This document shows, piece after piece, positions 16,368-24,480 of a stretch of DNA of 64,000 nt (its first letter is position 1; each line of letters opens with the position of its first letter). The translations under genes were made by a program, and so were the position numbers. This DNA is from Streptomyces sp. NBC_01288 (GTDB lineage: Bacteria; Actinomycetota; Actinomycetes; Streptomycetales; Streptomycetaceae): contig NZ_CP108427.1 in the NCBI RefSeq assembly GCF_035982055.1, forward strand, positions 6,447,001-6,511,000, written 5' to 3'. Under the pieces are notes generated by a model. It did not search any database, had not been told where the DNA came from, and saw only the letters and a program-made list of their open reading frames with translations.

Positions 16368-17449
16368 AGGGTCACCGTCACTCCGTCGCGGGCGCTGCGG
16401 CGCGCGGCTTCCAGTACGTCGAGGGTGGCGGCCGCCTCCAGGGCGGTCACCGGGTTGGGGGCGCCGTCGCGGAGGGCGGCGGCGACGGCCGCGTAGTACG
16501 CGGGGTAGTCGCCGGGGACGGTCGGCTCGGGGCGGCCGCCACCGGTGAGCGGGGACTCTCCGGCGCCGACACGGCCGTAGAGGGACTCGGGTTCCTGGCC
16601 CCAGTTCTTCTCCGTGCCCGGGCGCTTGCCGTCGCGGAGGTCGGCCTCCTGGGGGTCGAGGCCGTACTTGACGTAACCCGCCTTGGAGCCCAACACCCGG
16701 AAACGCGGGCCGAGTTGGGCGGTGGTCGCGGAGACGTACAGGTGCGAGTGGACGCCGTTCGTGTGGGTCAGGGCGAAGAACGTGTCGTCGTCCGTCTCCG
16801 CGCCCGGGCGGCGGATGTCCGACTCGGCGTACACGGAGGCGACGGGGCCGAAGAGGGCCAGCGCCTGGTCCACGACGTGGCTGCCGAGGTCGTAGAGGAG
16901 ACCTCCGATCTCTGCCGGGTCGCCGGACTCGCGCCAGCCGCCCTTGGGCTGCGGGCGCCAGCGCTCGAAACGGGACTCGAAGCGCCATACGTCGCCCAGT
17001 TCGCCCTCGGCGAGGAGCTTGCGGAGGGTCAGGAAGTCGTTGTCCCAGCGGCGGTTCTGGAAGACGGAGAGGAGCAAGCTGTGCTGCTCGGCGAGGGCCG
17101 CCAGCTCGCGTGCCTCGGCTGCCGTGCCGGCGATCGGCTTGTCCACGACGACCGGGAGGCCGGCCTTGAGGGCGGTGGTCGCGAGCGCGACGTGCGTCTT
17201 GTTCGGGGACGCGATGACGATCAGGTCCAGGTCGTCGGCGCGGGCGAACAGTTCCTCGGGGGTCGCGGCCGTGCGGACGTCCGGGAACTCCGCGCGGGCC
17301 TGTTCCTGCCGCTCCGGGTTCGAGGTGACGACCGTGTCGAGGGTCAGGCCCTCGGTGGCGGCGATCAGCGGGGCGTGGAAGACGGAGCCGGCGAGGCCGT
17401 AGCCGACGAGGCCGACGCGGAGGGGTGTGCGAGTCGTGCGTCCAGTCAT
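16364..17449 (-). CDS. Gfo/Idh/MocA-family oxidoreductase
   Basis: A 361-aa NAD(P)-dependent dehydrogenase. Rossmann motif VGLVGYGLAGSVFHAPLI at the N-terminus; the EKP-like catalytic signature appears as VVVDKPIAGT; GGLLYDLGSHVVDQAL carries the conserved Asp/His of the family. The GFO C-terminal domain follows. Probably acts on a sugar or inositol-like polyol. Start ATG 17449, with AGTGGAGGG just upstream. It is divergent from the ROK regulator; the shared 57-bp region contains a strong inverted repeat (17458-17480), so ROK control is likely. Confidence 0.9.
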   Translation of the reverse strand: MTGRTTRTPLRVGLVGYGLAGSVFHAPLIAATEGLTLDTVVTSNPERQEQARAEFPDVRTAATPEELFARADDLDLIVIASPNKTHVALATTALKAGLPVVVDKPIAGTAAEARELAALAEQHSLLLSVFQNRRWDNDFLTLRKLLAEGELGDVWRFESRFERWRPQPKGGWRESGDPAEIGGLLYDLGSHVVDQALALFGPVASVYAESDIRRPGAETDDDTFFALTHTNGVHSHLYVSATTAQLGPRFRVLGSKAGYVKYGLDPQEADLRDGKRPGTEKNWGQEPESLYGRVGAGESPLTGGGRPEPTVPGDYPAYYAAVAAALRDGAPNPVTALEAAATLDVLEAARRSARDGVTVTL

Positions 17450-17457
17450 GCCCTCCA

Positions 17458-17480
17458 CTTTCGCAACGCTGTTGCCAAAG
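17458..17480. promoter_or_regulatory. Inverted-repeat operator between Gfo/Idh/MocA gene and ROK gene
   Basis: Left arm CTTTCGCAAC, spacer GCT, right arm GTTGCCAAAG: 9 of 10 positions are complementary. It lies in the 57-bp gap between divergent starts at 17449 and 17506, so it overlaps both promoters. This is a probable binding site for the adjacent ROK repressor. Confidence 0.7.
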
Positions 17481-17505
17481 TGCAAGTGGTGGGGAGAATG
17501 GGGGT

Positions 17506-19350
17506 GTGGACAACAGTGAGTGGGGTGGGACGGCGGCGGGGGAGAGGGCTGGGGCCGGGGCGGGGGCTGGCTCGGGGGTCGAAGTCGGGGGAGGGATTGG
17601 TTCGGCGGGTGTGGCAGGGGTCGGGGCGGGGGGCGGTTCGGGGAGCGCGGTAGGCGCCGGGGCGGGCATTGGTTCGGCGAGTGCGGCGGGGGCCGGGGCA
17701 GGGATCGGTTCGACTGGCGCGGCAGGGGCCAGGGCGGGGGTCGGTCCGGTGGGGGCGAATCTGCTTGCCGTGCGCAGTCACAACGCCGCGCTGGTTCTCG
17801 ACCTGCTGCGGACGGCCGGCACGGACGGGATCAGCCGGCTCGAACTCGCCGACCGTACCGGGCTCACTCCGCAGGCCGTCAGCAAGATCACCGCTCGGTT
17901 GCGGGACTCCGGCCTCGTCGCGGAGGCGGGGCGGCGCGCGTCCACGGGCGGGAAACCGCGCACGGTGCTGAGGTTGGTGCCGGAGGCGGGGCATGCGGTG
18001 GGGGTGCATCTGGACCGGGATGAGTTGCGGGTGGTGTTGGTCGATCTCACCGGGGCGGTGGTGGGGGAGCGGGGCGCTTCGCTGGATCTGGGGGCGGGAG
18101 CCGGGGTTGTCGTGGAGGCGGTGGCTCGAGAGGTTGAGGGGTTGGTGGGGGGAGGGGGTTGGGGGAGTGGTGTGGGTGCTGGTGGTGGTGCCGGTGTGAG
18201 TGCGGGTTCGGGTTCGGGTTCGGGTTCGGGTGGAAGTGTCGGTGCTGGCTGGGGGGCTGCCGGTACGGAGGTTGTCGGTGCGGCGGGTGCGGGTGTCGAG
18301 CGCCGCCTTGCCGACTCCGGGCGTCCGGCCGGTTCTGGGCGCCTCGCCGATTCTGCGGGCCTCGCTGACGCCGCGCGCCCTGTCGATACTGCGAGCCCGG
18401 CTGACTCCGCGCGTCCCGCTGACCTGGTGCCTCCCGCGAACCCGGGATCCGGACGTCCCTCCGGTTCTGGGCGCCTCGCCGACGCTGCGGGCCTTGCCGA
18501 CGCCGGGCGTCCCGCTAACCCGGCGCGTCCCGTGGACCCGGCATCCGTGCGTCCCGCCGATTCCGGGCGCATCGCTGACCCTGCGCGCCCCACCGATCCT
18601 GAGCCCCCCACTGACCCTGCTCGTCCCACTGACCCTGCCCGTCCCGCGCCCCCCGTATCCGCACCGCACCCCACCCCCGTCACCGCCCACCTCCTCGGCG
18701 TAGGCGTAGCCCTCCCCGGCCCCCTCGATCATGCCCACGGCATCCTGCATCGGGTCACCGGATTTCCCGAGTGGGACGGGTTTCCGTTGCGGGACGCGCT
18801 TGCTCGGCGGCTCGGGGTGCCTGTTGTCGTGGACAAGGACACGAACGCCGCCGCGTTGGGGCTGGCCGTCGGTGGGGAGGGCGGGGCGTTCGCCTATCTG
18901 CATCTCGGGACCGGGCTCGGTGCCGGGCTGGTGATCGGCGGGGGTGTGCACCGGGGGGCGCGGACCGGGGCCGGGGAGTTCGGGCATCAGGTGATCCAGC
19001 TGGACGGGCCGCCCTGCGACTGCGGGAACCGGGGCTGCATCGAGGCCCTGTGCCTGGCCGCCGTAGCGCGCGGTGATGTCGATGAGGCGGCGCGGGTGCT
19101 CGGTGCCGGCGCCGCGAATCTCGTGGGCCTGCTCGACATCGACCTCGTGCTGTTGGGCGGCCGTACCGTCGCCGCCGACCCGGAACCCTTCGTACGCGGA
19201 GTCGCCGCCGTCCTCGACGAACGCGCCCGGCGCGAAGGCGCCCGCGAGGCCGCCGTACCCGTACGGGTCGCCCCCGGCGGGGCGCGGGGTGTCGCGGAGG
19301 GGGCGGCGCAGTTGCTGCTGGGGCCGCTGTTCGGACGGGCGGACGGGTAG
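17506..19350 (+). CDS. ROK-family transcriptional regulator with two large repeat insertions
   Basis: A 614-aa ROK repressor; usual members are about 380-410 aa. Order: an Ala/Gly/Val/Ser-rich tract (about residues 8-85), winged helix (NAALVLDLLRTAGTDGISRLELADRTGLTPQAVSKITARL), the first half of the ROK sugar-kinase fold, a second Gly/Ser run, and a hexapeptide array of the form G/A-R-P/L-A-D-S/P (18301-18648, about 19 units). The ROK domain then resumes at LLGVGVALPGPLD, with VVVDKDTNAAALG, the GTGLGAGL loop and zinc motif CDCGNRGCIE. Both expansions fall outside the core. Start GTG 17506 follows the operator. It probably represses the divergent oxidoreductase in response to a sugar. Confidence 0.85.
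   Translation: MDNSEWGGTAAGERAGAGAGAGSGVEVGGGIGSAGVAGVGAGGGSGSAVGAGAGIGSASAAGAGAGIGSTGAAGARAGVGPVGANLLAVRSHNAALVLDLLRTAGTDGISRLELADRTGLTPQAVSKITARLRDSGLVAEAGRRASTGGKPRTVLRLVPEAGHAVGVHLDRDELRVVLVDLTGAVVGERGASLDLGAGAGVVVEAVAREVEGLVGGGGWGSGVGAGGGAGVSAGSGSGSGSGGSVGAGWGAAGTEVVGAAGAGVERRLADSGRPAGSGRLADSAGLADAARPVDTASPADSARPADLVPPANPGSGRPSGSGRLADAAGLADAGRPANPARPVDPASVRPADSGRIADPARPTDPEPPTDPARPTDPARPAPPVSAPHPTPVTAHLLGVGVALPGPLDHAHGILHRVTGFPEWDGFPLRDALARRLGVPVVVDKDTNAAALGLAVGGEGGAFAYLHLGTGLGAGLVIGGGVHRGARTGAGEFGHQVIQLDGPPCDCGNRGCIEALCLAAVARGDVDEAARVLGAGAANLVGLLDIDLVLLGGRTVAADPEPFVRGVAAVLDERARREGAREAAVPVRVAPGGARGVAEGAAQLLLGPLFGRADG
18301..18648 (+). repeat. 18-bp tandem repeat array encoding hexapeptides inside the ROK gene
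   Basis: About 19 in-frame units of 18 bp (two units of 24 bp), consensus near GCGCGTCCCGCTGACCCC, coding for A/G-R-P/L-A/T-D-P/S. Units differ by point changes yet stay in frame, so the array has aged under coding constraint. It is inserted in a loop of the ROK kinase-like domain. Confidence 0.85.
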
Positions 19351-19564
19351 GCGGGCGGGTGGGTGGTCCGGGGAAGTGTGACGCTTTCGGCATTCGCGCG
19401 GCGGACTGGCAGGTGGGGGCGATAGGTGACCCGGGGAAGTGTGACACTTTCGACGGATCTGTAACACTTCCGCCGAACAGGGGTCCCGCCGCGCCCGTTC
19501 GAGGCATTCGCGGCCCGCGCTCGGCACGGCACCCTGATCGGCAGCGCCCGTCCGACATGCTCAT
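19351..19564. promoter_or_regulatory. Intergenic region with paired AAGTGTGACACTT sites
   Basis: The region carries AAGTGTGACGCTT (19374-19386), AAGTGTGACACTT (19437-19449, a perfect 13-bp palindrome with central G) and a third half-matching copy ending CTGTAACACTT (19459-19469). The centres of the last two are 20 bp apart. The same paired arrangement with the same 20-bp spacing recurs at 51584-51616. Probably an operator for the downstream LAXTG protein gene. Confidence 0.6.
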
Positions 19565-20701
19565 GTGTTTATGCGACTTCTCCTGAGTCCACGCACCCCA
19601 CTGCGCACACCCCTGCCCCGGTCCCAGCCCCGGTCCCAGCCCCTGTCCTCGTCCCCATCCCCGTCCCGGCCCGTGACGCCGCCCCGGTTCTCGTCCCCAC
19701 CTCCGTCCCGGTCCCAGTCCCGGCCCGTGCCTCTGTCTCTGTCCCTGTACCGGCTCCTGTCCCTGTCCCGGTCCCAGCCTCCGTCCCGGCCCGTGACCCA
19801 GTCCCCGCCCCAGTCTCAGCCTCTGTTCCGGTCACTGCCCCTGCACCGACCCGTGACCCAGTACCGGTCCCTGCCGCTGCACCGGTCCCTGACCTTGCTG
19901 CACCGATCCCTGTCCCTCCGCCTCGTCGCCGCCGCCGCCCCCCTCCTCTTCCTCCTCACCGCCCCGCCGGCCCACGCGGCAGCCACCGCTCCCGCCCATG
20001 AGGCCGCCGCCCCCGGCCACGCAACGGCCGCCCCCGCCCCCGCCTGCGCCGCCCCCGACACCCACACCTTCCCCCTCACCACCCGCATCCACGACGGCCC
20101 TGACACCTACGCGGCCGGCGGCGGCTACGGCACCTGGTATCTCGACCTCACCAACACCACCGCCCGCCGCTGCACCGCGATCCACCCGGTCGTCGTCCTC
20201 GTCGACCGGCAACGCGCCCTGAAACCGTCCCAGCCCAAGCTGGAGTTCTACGACGGCACCCGCCCGCGCCCCTACCCGGTCCACTTCGAGAAGACCGACG
20301 AGGCCGAACTCGTCGGTGCCTTCGACGACGGCTTCCCGGGCTTCACCGTGGACCCCGGCAAGACCCTCACGGTGAAGGTCCGCCTCGCCCTCGCCCCGGA
20401 CGCCGTCGCGAACGAGATCACCGCCGACGCGGCCGTCGTACAACGGCATGCCGACGACGGGGACTGGATCGGCCAGTCGAACGACTACCGCTTCTACGTC
20501 GAGCCCGCCGCCCCGGGATCCACCGCCCCCGCCACCTCCACGACGACTCCCGCGCCCGCCACCACCGCGCCCGCCGAGGACCTCTCGTTCACCGACGAAC
20601 TCGCCCGCACCGGCATCGGCCCCGAACACCTCGTCCTCGCCGCCACCTCCGTCCTCCTCGTCACCACCGGCGCCCTGCTGCTGGCCCGGAGGCGCCGATA
20701 A
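19565..20701 (+). CDS. LAXTG-anchored cell-wall protein (sortase substrate)
   Basis: A 378-aa exported protein. The C-terminus has the sorting signal LARTG, then a hydrophobic span (EHLVLAATSVLLVTTGALLLA) and a basic tail RRRR, which fits a class E sortase substrate. A signal peptide is visible as LRLVAAAAPLLFLLTAPPAHA, but it starts only after ~115 residues of Ser/Pro/Arg-rich sequence coded by CCGGTCCC-type DNA repeats (19610-19915). The real start may be the GTG at 19853, giving 282 aa with a normal signal peptide; neither start has a good ribosome site. The outer domain (TFPLTTRIHDGPDTYAAGGG) is unknown and is followed by a Thr/Pro-rich wall-spanning stretch. Confidence 0.75.
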   Translation: MFMRLLLSPRTPLRTPLPRSQPRSQPLSSSPSPSRPVTPPRFSSPPPSRSQSRPVPLSLSLYRLLSLSRSQPPSRPVTQSPPQSQPLFRSLPLHRPVTQYRSLPLHRSLTLLHRSLSLRLVAAAAPLLFLLTAPPAHAAATAPAHEAAAPGHATAAPAPACAAPDTHTFPLTTRIHDGPDTYAAGGGYGTWYLDLTNTTARRCTAIHPVVVLVDRQRALKPSQPKLEFYDGTRPRPYPVHFEKTDEAELVGAFDDGFPGFTVDPGKTLTVKVRLALAPDAVANEITADAAVVQRHADDGDWIGQSNDYRFYVEPAAPGSTAPATSTTTPAPATTAPAEDLSFTDELARTGIGPEHLVLAATSVLLVTTGALLLARRRR

Positions 20702-20732
20702 CACCGGCCGCCACCTCTGCGACGATCTCCCC

Positions 20733-21488
20733 GTGGACTACCCGAACGACCAGGCCCCCGGCGCCCCCGTCCGCTCCGGCATCCCGGAGCACGGCCGCAT
20801 CCCCAAGTACTACGCGGTCAAGGCTCAAATCGCCGTGCTCGTCGACGAGTTGGGGGAGGGCGGCCTGATCCCCACCGAGCGCGACCTCTCCGAGCGGTAC
20901 GAGGTCGCCCGCGAGACCGTGCGGCAGGCGCTGCGCGAACTCGTGCTGGAGGGCAGGCTGCGCCGGCAGGGCCGCGGCACGGTCGTCGCGGGTCCCAAGC
21001 TGGAGCAGCCGCTGTCCCTGGCCAGCTACACCGAGGGCGTACGGCGGCAGGGGCGCACCCCGGGCCGCAGCCTCGTCACGCTCGACAGCTTCCCCTGCAC
21101 CGACGCGCTCGCCGCCGAGACCGGACTGACCCGCGGCGAACCCGTCTGGCACCTGGAGCGCGTCCTGCTCGCCGACGACGAGCGGGTCGGCCTCGAAAGC
21201 ACCTACGTCTCCGTCGCCCGGGTCCCGCACCTGGACACCGACTTCGAGCCCGACTCCTCCTTCTACGGCTACCTGGGCGCCCGGGGCATCCACTTCGGCG
21301 ACGCCGACGAACGCATCGAGACCGTGCTCGCCACCCCGCGCGAGGCCCTCCTCATCGGCACCCCGCCCGCCCTCCCGATGCTCCTGATCCACCGCGTGTC
21401 ACGGGACACGGAGGGCCGCCCGCTGGAACGGGTGCGGGGCCTGTACCGAGGCGACCGCTTCTCCTTCACCACGCACCACAGAGGCTGA
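20733..21488 (+). CDS. GntR-family regulator (HutC/UTRA type)
   Basis: A 251-aa repressor: winged helix LIPTERDLSERYEVARETVRQALRELVLEGRLRRQGRGTVVAG, then a UTRA ligand domain (LERVLLADDERVGLESTYVS ... LLIHRVSRDTEGRPLERVRGLYRGDRFSF). Start GTG 20733 is chosen by the N-terminal boundary; earlier in-frame sequence belongs to the neighbouring wall-protein region. It heads the 2-aminoethylphosphonate-type operon and probably regulates it through a GTCTAG-centred site at 21534-21544. Confidence 0.9.
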   Translation: MDYPNDQAPGAPVRSGIPEHGRIPKYYAVKAQIAVLVDELGEGGLIPTERDLSERYEVARETVRQALRELVLEGRLRRQGRGTVVAGPKLEQPLSLASYTEGVRRQGRTPGRSLVTLDSFPCTDALAAETGLTRGEPVWHLERVLLADDERVGLESTYVSVARVPHLDTDFEPDSSFYGYLGARGIHFGDADERIETVLATPREALLIGTPPALPMLLIHRVSRDTEGRPLERVRGLYRGDRFSFTTHHRG

Positions 21489-21533
21489 CGAACAGGCCTG
21501 CCGCAGCCTCCTCGATTGTCACGTGTAGGTAAC

Positions 21534-21544
21534 GGGTCTAGCCC
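21534..21544. promoter_or_regulatory. GntR/HutC-type operator candidate
   Basis: GGGTCTAGCCC resembles the GGTCTAGACC core bound by HutC-subfamily GntR regulators. It lies between the GntR gene and the oxidoreductase operon, about 75 bp upstream of its start. Confidence 0.45.
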
Positions 21545-21620
21545 AAACGTGATGGGTCGTTCACGCTTTCGTTGGGAGCCGGACCTTTCCGGTTCCCGGA
21601 TCCCGAGGAGCGTGGCCGTC

Positions 21621-22745
21621 GTGAGAGTGACAGTCGTCGGAGGCGGCGTGGTGGGCACCATGCACGCCTGGCAAGCAGTGGAACGCGGCCATGAGGTCGT
21701 ACAGATCGAGCGCGAGGCGGAGGCTCGCGGCGCTTCGTTGCGCAACTTCGGGCAGATCTGGGTGAGCGGCCGCGCGGGCGGGGAAGAGCTGGAAACCGCC
21801 CTGCGGGCAAGGGAGTTGTGGGAGGGGATCGGCGCCCGCGTTCCCGGGCTCGGCTTCCGGGCCAACGGTTCGCTGACCCCCGTCCGGGGCGATCGCGAAC
21901 TCGCCGTCGCCGAGGCGGCCGTGGCACGGGAGGACTCCGCGGCGCGCGGCTACAAGCTCCTCACCGCCACCGAGGCCCGCGCCGTGAACCCCGCTCTGCG
22001 CGGCGACTTCACCGCCGCCCTGTACTGCGAGCGCGACGCGGCCGTCGAACCCCGTACCGCCCAACTCGCCCTGCGCGCCGAGCTGTCGAAGTCCCCGAAC
22101 TACACCTTCCTGCCGGGCCGGGAGGTCCGCGAGGTCATCGGCGAGCACGCGGTACGCGACGACCACGGGGACGTGCACGCCTCCGACACCGTCGTGCTCT
22201 GCACGGGCGCCTGGCTCGGCGGACTCGTCCGCGAACTCGCCGGGCCCGAACTCCCCGTCCGCCGCGTCCGGTTGCAGATGATGCAGACCGACCCGCTCGG
22301 CGAACCGCTCACCACGTCCGTGGCCGATGCGGACAGCTTTCGCTACTACCCGGCCTATCGCGGCCCGGCCCTGGACCAACTCAACGACGAGCAACCGCAG
22401 TTGCCGACCGCCGCCGCGCACGCCATGCAACTCCTCATGGTGCAGCGCGCCGACGGCGGACTGACCATCGGCGACACCCACGAGTACGAGCACCCCTTCG
22501 CCTTCGACACCACCGAGGACCCCTACGACCACCTCACCGAGGTCGTCGAGTCGTTCCTCGGCCGTCCCCTCCCGAAGATCCGCCGCCGCTGGGCCGGCGT
22601 GTACGCGCAGTGCACCGACCCCACCCGCGTCGTCCACCGCCAACAGGTGCGCGACGGCGTGTGGTTGGTGACCGGGCCGGGTGGCCGTGGCATGACCTGT
22701 TCCCCGGCGATCGCCGAAACCACCGCGAACGAACTGGACTGGTGA
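21621..22745 (+). CDS. TIGR03364-family FAD-dependent oxidoreductase
   Basis: A 374-aa FAD-dependent amine oxidase-like enzyme of the DAO fold: RVTVVGGGVVGTMHAWQAVERGHEVVQIERE is the dinucleotide-binding motif, and VWLVTGPGGRGMTCSPAIAE is the C-terminal FAD-binding part. This family occurs with phosphonatase-like hydrolases and is thought to oxidise an aminophosphonate. GTG 21621 has GAGGAG 10 nt upstream; GTG 21612 is too close to it. Its stop overlaps the next start (GTGA at 22742-22745). Confidence 0.88.
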   Translation: MRVTVVGGGVVGTMHAWQAVERGHEVVQIEREAEARGASLRNFGQIWVSGRAGGEELETALRARELWEGIGARVPGLGFRANGSLTPVRGDRELAVAEAAVAREDSAARGYKLLTATEARAVNPALRGDFTAALYCERDAAVEPRTAQLALRAELSKSPNYTFLPGREVREVIGEHAVRDDHGDVHASDTVVLCTGAWLGGLVRELAGPELPVRRVRLQMMQTDPLGEPLTTSVADADSFRYYPAYRGPALDQLNDEQPQLPTAAAHAMQLLMVQRADGGLTIGDTHEYEHPFAFDTTEDPYDHLTEVVESFLGRPLPKIRRRWAGVYAQCTDPTRVVHRQQVRDGVWLVTGPGGRGMTCSPAIAETTANELDW

Positions 22746-23437
22746 CCCCCGTGACCCCTCTCATCAACCCCACGACACCAGACATCCGTCTCGTCGTCCT
22801 CGACATGGCCGGCACCACCGTCGCCGACGGCGGCCTCGTCGAGGAGGCGTTCGCCGCTGCCGCCCGGCACATGGGCGCGGAACCCGCTGACATGCTCGAC
22901 TACGTCCGCGCCACCATGGGCGAGTCCAAGATCTCCGTCTTCCGCCACCTGTTCGGCGAGGAGTCGAAGGCCCAGGACGCCAACAAGGCCTTCGAAGCGG
23001 CGTACGCGGACCTCGTCGACGGCGGTCGGGTCGCCGCCCTCCCCGGCGCCCGCGAGGCCATCGAGACCCTCAAGTCCCAAGGCCGTACGGTCGTGTTGAC
23101 CACCGGCTTCGCGCGCGCCACCCAGGACGCGATCCTGGCCGCGCTCGGTTGGCAGGGCCTCGCCGACCTCACGCTGTGCCCCGCCGACGCCGGCGGCCGG
23201 GGACGCCCGTACCCGGACATGGTCCTGACCGCCTTCCTGCGTACGGCAGTTGCGGATGACGTACGGCAGCTGGCCGTGGTCGGCGACACTTCGTACGACA
23301 TGCTCAGCGGGGTCCGCGCGGGGGCGGGGCTGGTCGCCGGTGTCCTCACCGGCGCGCACGACGCGGACGCGCTGCGGTCGGCCGGGGCGACCCAAGTCCT
23401 CGACGGCGTCGGACAGTTGCCCGGAATCCTCGCATGA
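22742..23437 (+). CDS. Phosphonatase-like HAD hydrolase
   Basis: A 231-aa HAD-superfamily enzyme of the TIGR03351-type phosphonatase-like group. Motif I is LVVLDMAGTTVADGG (nucleophile Asp), motif II the Thr of VVLTTGFAR, motif III/IV LAVVGDTSYDMLSGVRAGAG. It probably breaks the C-P bond of a phosphonoacetaldehyde-like product made by the preceding oxidoreductase. GTG start overlapping the previous stop; its own stop overlaps the ATP-binding gene (ATGA). Differs from classical PhnX in the residues near motif I, so substrate is inferred from context. Confidence 0.88.
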   Translation: MTPVTPLINPTTPDIRLVVLDMAGTTVADGGLVEEAFAAAARHMGAEPADMLDYVRATMGESKISVFRHLFGEESKAQDANKAFEAAYADLVDGGRVAALPGAREAIETLKSQGRTVVLTTGFARATQDAILAALGWQGLADLTLCPADAGGRGRPYPDMVLTAFLRTAVADDVRQLAVVGDTSYDMLSGVRAGAGLVAGVLTGAHDADALRSAGATQVLDGVGQLPGILA

Positions 23438-24480
23438 CGAACGGGATCCGCTTCGACTCCGTCACCGTGGCCTACGACGGCACGGTCGTCCTCGACGCCC
23501 TCGACCTCGCCGTCGAACCCGGTGAGGTCATGGCGTTGCTCGGACCGTCCGGCTCCGGCAAGACCACGGCGTTGCGGGCGGTCGCGGGGTTCGTACGGCC
23601 GGTGTCGGGGCGGGTGTTCCTCGGCGGCCGCGATGTCACCGACCTGCCGCCGTACCGGCGGGGTGTCGGGATGGTCGTGCAGCAGTACGCGCTGTTCCCT
23701 CACCTGCGGGTCGAGGAGAACGTGGCGTTCGGGCTCAGGGCGCGGAAGGTGGCGCGGGCGGAGATCCGGACCCGGGTCGCCGAGGCGCTGGAGATGGTCG
23801 GCATGGGGGAGTATGCCCGGCGCCATCCACGGGAGTTGTCCGGCGGACAGCAGCAACGGGTCGCCATCGCGCGGGCGTTGGCGATACGGCCCGGGGTGCT
23901 GCTTCTGGACGAACCCCTCTCCGCGCTCGACGCGCAGCTGCGGTCCGGGATGCTGGCCGAACTCGCCCGACTGCACCGGGAGTTGCCCGAGTTGTCGATC
24001 CTCTACGTCACCCATGACCAGGTCGAGGCGCTCACTCTGGCCGACCGGATCGCCGTCATGGACCGGGCTCGGCTCCAGGAGTGCGGGACGCCGCGCGAGC
24101 TGTACCGGGCGCCCAAGAGTGAGTTCACGGCGTCCTTTGTCGGCAGCGCGAATCTGTTGCCGGTGACGGTGGGGGAGCGGGGGGTGTTCTTCGGGGAGCG
24201 GAGGGTTGAGGTGCGGGGGGTTGTGCCGGGGGCGGAGGCGACCTTGTGCGTACGGCCGCATCTGGTCGAGCTGGGGGATGGACCCAATCAACTCGCGGGT
24301 GTCGTACGGGAGATCCAGTGGCGTGGCGCGACCCACCGGCTCTACGTCGATGTGGATGGGCAGCGGGTCATGGCTGACGTGCCGGAACTGAAGAAGCCGC
24401 CTGTGCATGGGGACGCGGTGACTCTTCATTTCGCTCCCGATGACGCGGTGTTGCTGGCTGCTGGAGTTGGCGATGAGTGA
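23434..24480 (+). CDS. ABC transporter ATP-binding protein (2-aminoethylphosphonate type)
   Basis: A 348-aa importer ATPase with Walker A LLGPSGSGKTT, Q-loop VVQQYALFPHL, signature LSGGQQQRVAIARAL, Walker B GVLLLDEPLSALDAQ and H-loop YVTHD. A C-terminal TOBE-like regulatory domain (RPHLVELGDGPNQLAGVV) follows. Energises uptake with the two permeases and the lipoprotein downstream. Overlaps the preceding gene by 4 bp and the following permease by 8 bp. Confidence 0.92.
   Translation: MTNGIRFDSVTVAYDGTVVLDALDLAVEPGEVMALLGPSGSGKTTALRAVAGFVRPVSGRVFLGGRDVTDLPPYRRGVGMVVQQYALFPHLRVEENVAFGLRARKVARAEIRTRVAEALEMVGMGEYARRHPRELSGGQQQRVAIARALAIRPGVLLLDEPLSALDAQLRSGMLAELARLHRELPELSILYVTHDQVEALTLADRIAVMDRARLQECGTPRELYRAPKSEFTASFVGSANLLPVTVGERGVFFGERRVEVRGVVPGAEATLCVRPHLVELGDGPNQLAGVVREIQWRGATHRLYVDVDGQRVMADVPELKKPPVHGDAVTLHFAPDDAVLLAAGVGDE

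Noticed and set aside
18301..18648. CRISPR-like repeat array
   Set aside because: Units are contiguous, in coding frame and without unique spacers; it encodes hexapeptides.
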